Source: Bryobacterales bacterium
Lineage (GTDB): Bacteria; Acidobacteriota; Terriglobia; Bryobacterales; Bryobacteraceae
Length of the DNA: 7,364 bases
Direction: 5' to 3'
Assembly: GCA_025353235.1 (NCBI GenBank)
Contig: JANXQZ010000968.1
Location: 1-7,364 of the forward strand
The notes beneath the pieces are model-generated. The model did no database searches. It was not told the DNA's origin and was given only the letters and a program-made list of their open reading frames with translations. Within the stretch, counting starts at the first letter, position 1. Each line of letters starts with the position of its first letter. Positions 1-6,386 of this stretch are shown here, piece after piece. Both the position numbers and the translations under genes were made by a program.

Positions 1-2879
1 CGGGGCTGAATGCTGGAACCTATCAAGGCAACGTCACGATTACTTCGGGCGGAACCACGAGCATGGTCCCGGTTACCTTAACCATTTCGGCCAACGCCGG
101 AAGCGTGATCACCGCTACGCCCTCTTCCGTAAGCTTTACCCAAGTACTTGGCGGGTCAGCGCCAGCAACGCAAACGGTGCAGCTGACCAGCCCGAATGCT
201 ACCACCTTTACGGCTGCCTCTACGGCTTCTTGGCTTGCGGTAACTCCCACCAGCGGAGCTACTCCAGCCACTCTGACCCTTACTGTGAACGCGGCCGGTT
301 TGACTCCAGGGACCTATCAAGGTTCGATCACGGTCACTGCAGGCTCAGCCACTACTACGGTTGCTGCAACGTTGACAGTTACCAGCAGCACCAGCAATGC
401 CGTGGCTGCCACGCCCAATTCGCTGTCTTTTTCGCAAACCCTGGGATCAACGGTCCCGGCAGCGCAAAGCGTTCAACTCAGCAGCACAACCCCCGTCAGT
501 TTCACGGCGGTTCCGACTGCATCCTGGCTTAAGGTTAGCCCGACCAGTGGAACCACGCCAGCCGCGGTGAACATCAGCGTAAATGCGGCAGGGCTGATTG
601 CCGGGACTTACCAGGGCGCCATCACAATCACGGCGGGAGCGACCACGGCCTCCATCCCGGTTACGTTCACGGTGATGAGCGGCAGTACAGCCAGCGCGAT
701 CACCGCCACGCCTGCCTCCCTCTCGTTCTTGCAGAACGTGAACGGGACCGCTCCCAACGCCCAAACCGTCCAGTTGACCAGCAGTACTGCGACCAATTTC
801 ACCGCGACTTCGGGAGCTTCCTGGCTGAGCGTGACTCCCATATCGGGCACTACACCAGCCACCCTGACGATTTCGGCTAACGGGTTCGGATTGCCAGCAG
901 GGACTTATCAAGGCTCGGTGACCGTTGCCACAGACGCTGCGACCACTTCGATCCCCGTTACGCTGACTCTATCAAGCGGGATCTCGGCATCCATCACCGC
1001 CACTCCTCCTGCCATCGCGTTCTCGCAGGTGGTCGGCCAGAATGCCTTCAGCCTCCAAAACGTTCAACTGACCGCAGCGAGCTCCACGGGATTTTCCGCG
1101 ACCTCGGACCAACCTTGGCTCATGGTTTCACCCGCGACCGGAAATACGCCGGCCACGCTGATCGTTTCGGCGAGTCCGGGCATGGCGGCAGGCACCTATC
1201 AAGGAACGATTACGATCACTGGAGGCCCGACGCTGGTAACCATTCCTGTAGTGCTAACGGTGTCTGTTGCTTCGAACGCGATCACCGTTTCTCCAGCAAC
1301 CATTACGTTCTCGCAAGTTTCGGGCGGCGCCGCACCGGTTGCGCAGACCCTGCAATTGTCGAGTCCAAGCCCCACTAACTTCACTGCCTCGGGGACCACT
1401 CCCTGGCTCGTGATTACTCCCTCCAGCGGGACCACTCCAGCCAGCTTAAGCCTGACGGTGAACCCGGCGGGACTCACTGCCGGCTCGTATCAGGACACGA
1501 TCACAATCAATGGCGGCGCTACCCCGGTCACGGTTCCTGTTGCGTTCACAATCACGGCCGACTCGTTCACGGCATCGCCTGCTTCCCTCTCGTTTACGCA
1601 GTCTCCAGGTGGAACTGCGCCGAATCCTCAGACGGTGCAATTGGCCAGTTCCGTCCCCAGAAATTTCACGGTAGTCTCGTCGGTTCCGTGGCTCGGCGTT
1701 TCGCCTGTTCTCGGAACCACTCCGGCCACCCTTACTGTGAGCGAGAACGGGGCGGGGCTTGCGGTGGGAGCGTATCAAGGCACCATCACTGTCAATGGGG
1801 CAGGAGCTCCGCTCGTGATACCTGTATCGCTCACCGTTGCGGTTGCCTCCGGGGCCGTCTTTAGTCCTGCTGCCTTGGCGTTTTCTTCGTCCGCAGGCGG
1901 GCAGGCGCCGCCCCCCCAGACGGTGGCCGTTACCAGCGCAGGATCTCCTTTTTCGTTCACCGCAACTGCCACTGCCGGAGTAAGCGGCACATGGCTTACG
2001 GTGACCCCGGCCTCCGGAACTACGCCTGCCACTCTCACCGTTGCGGCCAATCCGTCCGGACTCGCCGCAGGCCGCTATTCCGGCATTGTCACGGTAGCGC
2101 CAACCGATACTTCGATTCCGGCACAAACGCTTCCGGTAACGCTGACTGTCGGCGGTACCAATTCCCCGGCTTTCGTGCGCTCGATTCTGAACGCGGCCAG
2201 CTTGTTGCCCGGTCCAGTCGCCCCAGGGGAAATTATCACCATCACCGGCACGGGCCTTGGGCCGACGACAGGCGCCGGACCCGCTTTGCTCGCATCAGGC
2301 GCTATCGATACGCAGGTAGCGGGCACCCGCGTGCTGTTTGACGGCATCCCTGCTCCGTTGCTGTTTGTCAGGGCCGATCAGATCAACGCCATCGTGCCCT
2401 ACAACGTCTATGGCCGCATCGGGACGAATATCGTGCTGGAGGTTGCCGGCGTGACCTCCGATCCTATTGGCTTCCACGTGGAAAATACCGCTCCCGCCGT
2501 GTTCACGATCGACGGGTCAGGGCGGGGGCAGGCAGCCGTAGTCAATCAGGACGGCACGGTGAATAGCCCAACCTTCGCCGCTGCAAGAGGCTCGGTCATT
2601 TCGATCTTCGGCACAGGCGAGGGCCAGACGATGCCTGCCGGCCAAGACGGGCGCATTGTGACCGTTGACGTTCGCATGCCGCTCTCTTCAGCATCGGCAA
2701 AGATCGGCGGGGTGTCGGTCCCGATTCGCTATGTTGGATCGGCTCCCGGCCAAGTCTCGGGACTGTTCCAGATGAACGTGTTCCTGCCTCCGGATATCGC
2801 TACGGGTCCGCAGTTGCCGCTGGAGTTGACGATGGGTAGCTTTACGACTCAGTTCGGGCTGACGATCGCGGTTAAATAG
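1..2879 (+). CDS. Secreted/surface protein: tandem BACON-like Ig repeats plus Solibacter-type C-terminal domain (5' end outside window)
   Basis: The reading frame is open from base 3 through the window edge, so the start lies upstream; the ATG at 63 is internal to a repeat (a GTYQG motif sits at 15-29). About 958 codons are visible. Seven complete repeats of roughly 98 residues carry the pattern SF-Q-x-GG-x-AP-x-x-QTVQL, then FTA, WLxVxPxSGTTPATL, GLxAGTYQG and IPVTLTV, as in BACON/Ig-like beta-sandwich domains. From about base 2160 a C-terminal domain of about 240 residues follows, with NAASLLPGPVAPGE, TGTGLGP, GSGRGQAAVVNQDG, FGTGEG and GLFQMNV, the hallmarks of the Solibacter C-terminal domain (TIGR03437 type). 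The visible part is rich in Thr, Ser, Ala and Val, has no cysteine that I can find and only about three lysines, which suits an extracellular protein. Function is unknown; adhesion or polysaccharide binding is inference. The signal peptide, if any, is out of view. Confidence 0.9.
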   Translation, partial: GLNAGTYQGNVTITSGGTTSMVPVTLTISANAGSVITATPSSVSFTQVLGGSAPATQTVQLTSPNATTFTAASTASWLAVTPTSGATPATLTLTVNAAGLTPGTYQGSITVTAGSATTTVAATLTVTSSTSNAVAATPNSLSFSQTLGSTVPAAQSVQLSSTTPVSFTAVPTASWLKVSPTSGTTPAAVNISVNAAGLIAGTYQGAITITAGATTASIPVTFTVMSGSTASAITATPASLSFLQNVNGTAPNAQTVQLTSSTATNFTATSGASWLSVTPISGTTPATLTISANGFGLPAGTYQGSVTVATDAATTSIPVTLTLSSGISASITATPPAIAFSQVVGQNAFSLQNVQLTAASSTGFSATSDQPWLMVSPATGNTPATLIVSASPGMAAGTYQGTITITGGPTLVTIPVVLTVSVASNAITVSPATITFSQVSGGAAPVAQTLQLSSPSPTNFTASGTTPWLVITPSSGTTPASLSLTVNPAGLTAGSYQDTITINGGATPVTVPVAFTITADSFTASPASLSFTQSPGGTAPNPQTVQLASSVPRNFTVVSSVPWLGVSPVLGTTPATLTVSENGAGLAVGAYQGTITVNGAGAPLVIPVSLTVAVASGAVFSPAALAFSSSAGGQAPPPQTVAVTSAGSPFSFTATATAGVSGTWLTVTPASGTTPATLTVAANPSGLAAGRYSGIVTVAPTDTSIPAQTLPVTLTVGGTNSPAFVRSILNAASLLPGPVAPGEIITITGTGLGPTTGAGPALLASGAIDTQVAGTRVLFDGIPAPLLFVRADQINAIVPYNVYGRIGTNIVLEVAGVTSDPIGFHVENTAPAVFTIDGSGRGQAAVVNQDGTVNSPTFAAARGSVISIFGTGEGQTMPAGQDGRIVTVDVRMPLSSASAKIGGVSVPIRYVGSAPGQVSGLFQMNVFLPPDIATGPQLPLELTMGSFTTQFGLTIAVK
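108..2150 (+). repeat. Seven in-frame coding repeats, period about 294 bases (98 codons)
   Basis: The units begin near 108, 402, 699, 993, 1281, 1566 and 1854; each opens with an (I/V)TATP-like motif and contains one GTYQG-like anchor. The anchors start at 15 (an earlier partial unit), 309, 603, 900, 1191, 1482, 1767 and 2070, giving steps of 294, 294, 297, 291, 291, 285 and 303 bases. The last unit is the most diverged (GRYSG in place of GTYQG, an FSPAALAF start, and an insertion before its Trp-Leu). Similarity is clear at protein level and partial at DNA level, so the array looks like old domain duplication kept in frame, not a recent DNA amplification. Confidence 0.9.
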
Positions 2880-2903
2880 ACGCTACCGACCGCCGGGTGT
2901 GAT

Positions 2904-2925
2904 GCTCGGTAGTACCTTACCGAGC
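2904..2925 (+). terminator. Perfect 8-bp hairpin after the repeat-protein gene (possible terminator, no U-tract)
   Basis: GCTCGGTA (2904-2911) and TACCGAGC (2918-2925) are exact reverse complements around a 6-base loop, starting 24 bases after the TAG stop. No T-run follows, so it is not a textbook intrinsic terminator. It may act with Rho, protect the 3' end, or be part of a leader structure. Both arms can also pair with neighbouring segments: CTACCGA at 2883-2889 with TCGGTAG, and CCTTAC at 2915-2920 with GTAAGG at 2933-2938. Confidence 0.4.
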
Positions 2926-2963
2926 CGTGACCGTAAGGGAGCGGGGCTTCGCCTTCATCGGAC

Positions 2964-2988
2964 ATCACAGGCCACGCCCAACTGTGAT
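2964..2988 (+). other. Inverted repeat upstream of the DUF6807 gene
   Basis: ATCACAG (2964-2970) and CTGTGAT (2982-2988) are exact reverse complements around an 11-base loop, ending 13 bases before the ATG at 3002. The same CATCACA (2963-2969) can pair instead with TGTGATG at 2898-2904. It could be an operator or an RNA stem; the sequence alone does not decide, and chance is possible. Confidence 0.3.
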
Positions 2989-2995
2989 TTAATCT
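2964..2995 (+). promoter_or_regulatory. Weak candidate promoter for the DUF6807/RraA pair
   Basis: TTTAAT (2988-2993, five of six to TATAAT) and the overlapping TAATCT (2990-2995, TANNNT) sit directly before the ATG at 3002. An 18-base spacer away is ATCACA (2964-2969, four of six to TTGACA). Transcription would then begin almost at the start codon, which would give a leaderless message and would fit the absence of any Shine-Dalgarno sequence there. This is a motif match only. Confidence 0.2.
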
Positions 2996-3001
2996 AACCA
3001 A

Positions 3002-3922
3002 ATGATTCTCAGGTCAGCATTGTATCTGTTCGCGGCGCTCCCGCTCGCCGCCCAAGTGCGCTTCGCGCCCGACACCATCAGCATCGACATCGACGGCAAG
3101 CCCTTCACCGAGTTCCACGCCGGCACGGATGTTGGCAAGCCTTACCTTGCCCCATTGCGCTCGGCGTCCGGCAAAATTGTCACCAGGCATTATCCGATGG
3201 AGATGGTGGAAGGGGAAAGCCGGGATCATCCCCACCACCGCGGACTGTGGTTCTCTTACGACGATGTAAACTCGATCAAGTTTTGGGAGAATGATCCGTC
3301 CTATACCAAGCCCAACATCGGCCACATCGTCGTTCGCGATACGAAGTGGAACGACGGGGCCAAAGCGGGTACTCTGACCATGGTCGCGGACTGGAAGAAT
3401 CCTAGCGGAAAAGTGGAGCTGATGGAGAACCGGATTATGACGTTTTACTCCGACCCGGCCCTCCGCACCATCGATTTCGACATCACCTTAACGGCCTCCG
3501 GGAAGGTCGTGTTCGGCGACACCAAGGAGGGGGCCTTCGCGATTCGCCTTGCGGATTCCATGAGCGAAAAGAAGGGCGGAAAGATGGTGAATGCAGAAGG
3601 CCAGTCCGGGATGAAAGACGTCTGGGGCCATAAGTCGAAGTGGGTGGATTATTCAGGCGACGTGGAAGGCGAAAAAGTGGGGGTCGCCATCATGGACCAT
3701 CCTTCCAACCCGCGCCATCCGACTTACTGGCATGCACGGGACTACGGTCTATTCGCGCTCGATCCCTTTGGTCAACAAGCGTTCGACAAGACTCAGCCGG
3801 AAAGCAGTTGGACCTTGGAAAAAGGGCAGTCGTTGCGCTTCCGCTGGCGCGTGGTGATCCATGGGGGTGACGCCGAGTCGGCAAAAATCGGGGAACTCTA
3901 CAACGCGTTCGCCAAGATGTAA
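3002..3922 (+). CDS. Exported DUF6807 family protein ('PmoA-like' in many databases)
   Basis: The product is 306 residues. Residues 1-18 form a signal peptide (short basic start, hydrophobic stretch, ending LPLAAQ), so the protein is probably periplasmic or secreted. The DUF6807 (PF14100) pattern is clear: DHPHHRGLWFSYDDVN at 75-90, GDTKEGAFAIRLADSM at 172-187, WVDYSG at 214-219, and MDHPSNPRHPTYWHARDYG followed by LDPFG at 231-257. The family is sometimes called 'methane oxygenase PmoA', but nothing here resembles the copper-binding membrane subunit of methane monooxygenase. From memory, family members often sit near carbohydrate-degradation and oxidoreductase genes; the many conserved His, Asp and Arg suggest an enzyme or sugar-binding fold, but no activity can be assigned. 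The ATG is preferred because the signal peptide starts there; no ribosome site is visible. The next gene begins 6 bases after the stop. Confidence 0.88.
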   Translation: MILRSALYLFAALPLAAQVRFAPDTISIDIDGKPFTEFHAGTDVGKPYLAPLRSASGKIVTRHYPMEMVEGESRDHPHHRGLWFSYDDVNSIKFWENDPSYTKPNIGHIVVRDTKWNDGAKAGTLTMVADWKNPSGKVELMENRIMTFYSDPALRTIDFDITLTASGKVVFGDTKEGAFAIRLADSMSEKKGGKMVNAEGQSGMKDVWGHKSKWVDYSGDVEGEKVGVAIMDHPSNPRHPTYWHARDYGLFALDPFGQQAFDKTQPESSWTLEKGQSLRFRWRVVIHGGDAESAKIGELYNAFAKM

Positions 3923-3928
3923 TTCGTC

Positions 3929-4648
3929 ATGAAAAAGCTGATCGTTCCCATTGCAATCGCCACCCTGGGCCTGGCAGGATGGCTGCTCGCCCAACCGGCG
4001 GGAGATCCCATGATTGAAGCCTTCCGCATGGTGGAAGTTGCGTCCGTCGCCGACGCGATGGAGCAACTCTATGGAACGAAGGCGTATATGACGCACGACA
4101 TGCGGCCGGTGCTGACCTCTAAATTTGCAGGCCCGGCTGTTACCGTGCTGCTGAAAAAAGAGGAGCACAAAGAGGGTGCGTCCGCTTCGCAGGGCATGCT
4201 GAACGCCATTGACTCCGCAGCGCCAGGTTCGGTGTATGTGATGGTGCTGGAGGATGGAGTGGACTACGCGGGCATCGGCGGCTTGATGGCGACCGCGATG
4301 AAGTATCGCGGCTTAGCGGGAGCCGTGATCGACGCATCGGTTCGCGATACGCCTCAAATTAAGAAGCTGCAATTCCCGGTGTTCAGCCGAGGCATCGCGC
4401 CCTCGACGACGATCAACCACTATCGCTTTGCGGGATCGAATATTCCGGTCACCTGCGCAGGAGCTCGCGTGAATCCTAACGACATTATCGTGGCGGATGA
4501 AGACGGGGTAGCCGTAGTGCCGCGCGCCCAGGCGGCCGAGGTGCTGAAGAAAGCGCAGCAGCTTGACGACACAGAACACCAGATGCTGCCGTTCATCGAA
4601 AAGTTTAAGTCGGTGACGGAAGCCGTCAAGAAGTTCGGACGGATTTGA
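3929..4648 (+). CDS. Exported RraA-like (HMG aldolase / oxaloacetate decarboxylase fold) protein
   Basis: The product is 239 residues. Residues 1-22 look like a signal peptide or membrane anchor (MKK, then a hydrophobic run ending WLLAQ). The canonical RraA domain follows: VASVADAM (37-44), FAGPAVTV (67-74), GSVYVMV (100-106), GGLMATAMKYRGLAG (117-131), DASVRD (135-140), PVFSRG (150-155), and NIPV then VNPNDIIVADEDGVAVVP (171-198). Arg139 and Asp140 correspond to the substrate-binding Arg and metal-binding Asp of HMG/CHA aldolases, so aldolase or 2-oxoacid decarboxylase chemistry is plausible. The usual DG of DGxxRD is DA here. Cytoplasmic RraA homologues lack the leader, so export is the odd point. 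The family name (regulator of RNase E) should not be taken as function. It lies 6 bases after the DUF6807 stop and is probably co-transcribed with it, presumably on the same extracytoplasmic substrate. Confidence 0.87.
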   Translation: MKKLIVPIAIATLGLAGWLLAQPAGDPMIEAFRMVEVASVADAMEQLYGTKAYMTHDMRPVLTSKFAGPAVTVLLKKEEHKEGASASQGMLNAIDSAAPGSVYVMVLEDGVDYAGIGGLMATAMKYRGLAGAVIDASVRDTPQIKKLQFPVFSRGIAPSTTINHYRFAGSNIPVTCAGARVNPNDIIVADEDGVAVVPRAQAAEVLKKAQQLDDTEHQMLPFIEKFKSVTEAVKKFGRI

Positions 4649-4706
4649 GAGCGCCCAGCTTGGGAGAATCATTGAACATCGGTTAGGGACATTTCGTCTT
4701 GAAGCC

Positions 4707-5537
4707 ATGGTCAGAAGTTCTGTCCGTGAAGAGCGGCATTCGCTCCCACACCTTGCGGACAAAGCTTTAAAAGCAGCAGCCGCAATTTGGTTTGTGGTGG
4801 CGGTCATGGGCCAATGGATGTTCGTTGCCTATATTGTGTCCTTCTATGGCGGTGCGATGGCACAAGGGGATTTGGCCAGGTGGAACAAGGTCGTTTCTCC
4901 TGGATACATCCGCGGGGATCGCATGGGCAATTTCGCCCTCGCGCTACATCTTTTCCTGGCAGTCATCATCACCGTCGGCGGACCGCTCCAGCTGATTCCG
5001 CAAATCCGAGCCCGGCTACCGTTGTTTCATCGCTGGAATGGGCGTATGTACTTGCTCACTGCTTTCGCCATCAGCATCACCGCTCTGTATATGGTTTGGA
5101 TTCGTGGCGGGATCTTCGGCAACTTTGTTCAACACATCGGCATAAGCCTTAATGCAGTCCTGATCTTGTTCTGCGCAGCCATGGCTCTGCGCTATGCGCT
5201 TGTCCGCAAATTTGGCGTTCATCGACGCTGGGCGCTTCGTCTATTTCTGGTGGTCAGCGGAGCGTGGTTCATCCGGGTAGGATCGATGTTCTGGATGATC
5301 GTCAACGGAAGCTCCGCTGGTTTCCATCCGGAGATGTTTCAGGGTTCGTTCCTCGATTTTCTGTCTTTCGCCCAATACCTTCTGCCTCTCGCCGTTCTGG
5401 AAATATATTTGCGCACGCAGGATCGCGCCGGCGCGGCAGGCAAGTTCGCGATGGCGGCCAGTCTTCTACTTCTGACTACCGCGCTGGGACTTGGCATCTT
5501 TGGAGCCGCGCTGCGCTTGTGGCTGCCTTACATATAA
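4707..5537 (+). CDS. DUF2306 family multi-pass membrane protein
   Basis: The product is 276 residues, with about seven hydrophobic helices near residues 24-46, 76-98, 113-132, 142-163, 176-199, 219-237 and 246-268. Family signs are His81 in helix 2, GGPLQLIPQIR (91-101), the loop motif FHRWNGRMYL (107-116) and HRRWALR (172-178). DUF2306 (PF10067) proteins are inner-membrane proteins of unknown function; conserved His/Arg at helix ends suggest cofactor or proton-linked chemistry, but that is conjecture. The ATG is the first good start; the TTGAAG just upstream is a poor ribosome site. The gene starts 58 bases after the RraA stop, so it may or may not share its transcript, and ends 19 bases from the convergent DoxX gene. 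Confidence 0.85.
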   Translation: MVRSSVREERHSLPHLADKALKAAAAIWFVVAVMGQWMFVAYIVSFYGGAMAQGDLARWNKVVSPGYIRGDRMGNFALALHLFLAVIITVGGPLQLIPQIRARLPLFHRWNGRMYLLTAFAISITALYMVWIRGGIFGNFVQHIGISLNAVLILFCAAMALRYALVRKFGVHRRWALRLFLVVSGAWFIRVGSMFWMIVNGSSAGFHPEMFQGSFLDFLSFAQYLLPLAVLEIYLRTQDRAGAAGKFAMAASLLLLTTALGLGIFGAALRLWLPYI

Positions 5538-5542
5538 GTGAA

Positions 5543-5557
5543 GGACCGTTGTCGGCC
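5543..5557. terminator. Small hairpin between convergent genes (weak bidirectional terminator candidate)
   Basis: GG-a-CCG (5543-5548) can pair with CGGCC (5553-5557) around a TTGT loop, with one bulged A. It sits in the 19-base gap between the convergent DUF2306 and DoxX stops, where a shared terminator is expected. The stem is short and lacks T-runs on either side, so this is only a candidate. Confidence 0.2.
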
Positions 5558-5934
5558 TATCGCACAAGCAGTCTGCGCGTACGATCTTGGCGAAACCAAG
5601 CGATGATTGCAACAAAGATCAGCAACACGATGGCTGGAGCAGGATTGCCGCCAATCACCGCCAGATGAGTAATTACCGCGCCGATCATCACCGGGACAAG
5701 GATCAGCGCGCCTAACCCGCTCAGAGCCGGAATCACCAGCAAGATCGCCGAGCCAACTTCCAGAATGCCGGTAAGATATCGGAACCACTGTCCCATGCCC
5801 ACCTTCTCGAACACTTGCACCATCTCCGGTGCCCCCGCGAGCTTAGATCCGCCCGCCATGAAGAACGCCGCCGCCGCCAGGATCTGAAGAACCCACAGGC
5901 CGATGTTCAACGCTTTACTTTGTTCGTTCTGCAT
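5557..5934 (-). CDS. DoxX family membrane protein (MhqP-like)
   Basis: The product is 125 residues with four hydrophobic helices near residues 12-30, 50-69, 72-93 and 98-114. The DoxX pattern is visible: FFMAGGSKLAG (24-34), VFEKVGMGQWFRYLTGILE (41-59), the GS and LLVIPA of helix 2, and PVMIGAVITH (81-90). The ATG at 5934 is chosen over the longer open frame reaching 6030 because AAGGTGG lies 6 bases upstream and the added 32 residues are not DoxX-like. The start lies 20 bases inside the end of the marR-type gene, so translation is probably coupled and both share a promoter. MhqP of the Bacillus mhqNOP operon is a DoxX protein next to a ring-cleaving dioxygenase, as here. DoxX molecular function is poorly defined; roles in quinone, thiol or redox stress are reported for relatives. 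Confidence 0.88.
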   Translation of the reverse strand: MQNEQSKALNIGLWVLQILAAAAFFMAGGSKLAGAPEMVQVFEKVGMGQWFRYLTGILEVGSAILLVIPALSGLGALILVPVMIGAVITHLAVIGGNPAPAIVLLIFVAIIAWFRQDRTRRLLVR

Positions 5935-6352
5935 ATTGCCCCACCTTTTTGAGAAGTCGTACCAAGGTAGCTCGATCTTTGGCCGCCAGCGGACTAAAGA
6001 TCTCCTCCATGCCTCGAGCATGCGCTGCAAACGCGCATTCGATCAGCTTGCGCCCGGGGCTAGTAAGATGCACGATCCGGGTCCGGCGATCCGAAGCATC
6101 CGAACCACGCGCTACCAGCCCGCGCTTTTCTAATCGATCAATAGCCGTAGTAACCGAGCCGCTGGTAAGCATGATCTTCGCTCCGATTGTGTTTACCGGC
6201 AGCGGACCCTTATGGAGGAGCACTTCCAGCACGGCAAAATCGGACAGCCCTAATCCGAGCGAATCGATGTTCTTTCGGGCGCTAGACTCAATCGAGCGGG
6301 CCGCCTTCCAGAGGATCACCCAAGTGTGAACGGCGCTTAAATCCTGATCCAA
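5915..6352 (-). CDS. MarR family transcriptional repressor (MhqR-like)
   Basis: The product is 145 residues, the usual MarR length. The winged helix is complete: FAVLEVLLHKG (39-49), the recognition helix TSGSVTTAIDRLEKRGLVAR (63-82), and a wing with SDASDRRTRIVHLTSPG (84-100) holding the DxR signature. The last helices make the dimer interface. The pattern FAVLExLxHKG, IGxK, DRR, H111 then EEIFSxL closely resembles Bacillus/Staphylococcus MhqR as I recall it. The only cysteine is Cys106, so sensing is more likely by ligand binding than by a thiol switch. The start is a TTG at 6352; no ATG exists in frame upstream before a TGA at 6385-6383, and a GTG at 6319 is the alternative but would cut helix 1. 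No ribosome site is seen. It precedes and overlaps the DoxX gene and diverges from the dioxygenase gene. Confidence 0.88.
   Translation of the reverse strand: MDQDLSAVHTWVILWKAARSIESSARKNIDSLGLGLSDFAVLEVLLHKGPLPVNTIGAKIMLTSGSVTTAIDRLEKRGLVARGSDASDRRTRIVHLTSPGRKLIECAFAAHARGMEEIFSPLAAKDRATLVRLLKKVGQYAERTK
5941..5947 (-). promoter_or_regulatory. Ribosome binding site of the DoxX gene
   Basis: Read on the minus strand, AAGGTGG sits 6 bases before the ATG at 5934. It is the only strong Shine-Dalgarno sequence I found in the window and decides the DoxX start. It lies inside the 3' end of the marR-type gene. Confidence 0.7.
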
Positions 6353-6357
6353 ATCAA

Positions 6358-6386
6358 AGCCTAGCTGAACTGATACTTGATGTCAA
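6358..6386 (-). promoter_or_regulatory. Candidate promoter of the marR-doxX unit
   Basis: On the minus strand a consensus -35 TTGACA (6386-6381) is followed after 17 bases by TAGGCT (6363-6358), which keeps the most conserved T, A and final T of a -10. The -35 lies inside the ACTTGA-tg-TCAAGA palindrome, so repressor binding would block it, as expected for autoregulation. Transcription would start within a few bases of the TTG codon at 6352, so the message may be leaderless. No equally good promoter was found for the dioxygenase direction. Confidence 0.35.

Noticed and set aside
447..2126. Long open frames on the minus strand across the repeat protein (for example 447-911 and 1446-2126), and similar 80-90 residue ones recurring in each repeat
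   Set aside because: They are antisense shadows of the high-GC repeats, recur in the same phase in each unit, and show no known family pattern or ribosome site.
108..2150. Regular 294-base repeats as a CRISPR or DNA satellite
   Set aside because: The repeats are diverged, keep one reading frame and encode a protein domain with a steady motif pattern; there are no short identical repeats with unique spacers.
2964..2988. CRP/FNR-type site (TCACA and TGTGA arms)
   Set aside because: The arms are in inverted order and 11 bases apart, whereas a CRP site is TGTGA-N6-TCACA.
3002..3922. Methane monooxygenase subunit PmoA
   Set aside because: The name is attached to PF14100 in some databases, but the protein is soluble after a signal peptide and lacks the membrane helices of true PmoA.
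3929..4648. Regulator of ribonuclease E activity
   Set aside because: The name comes from one E. coli member. The signal peptide and conserved aldolase Arg-Asp residues argue for an exported enzyme-fold protein.
5557..6030. Longer DoxX product starting at 6030
   Set aside because: The extra 32 residues are an out-of-frame reading of the repressor gene, are charged and not DoxX-like, and the ATG at 5934 has its own ribosome site.
5903..6329. Plus-strand frames opposite the repressor gene
   Set aside because: They are antisense to a well-recognised MarR protein and have no family pattern.
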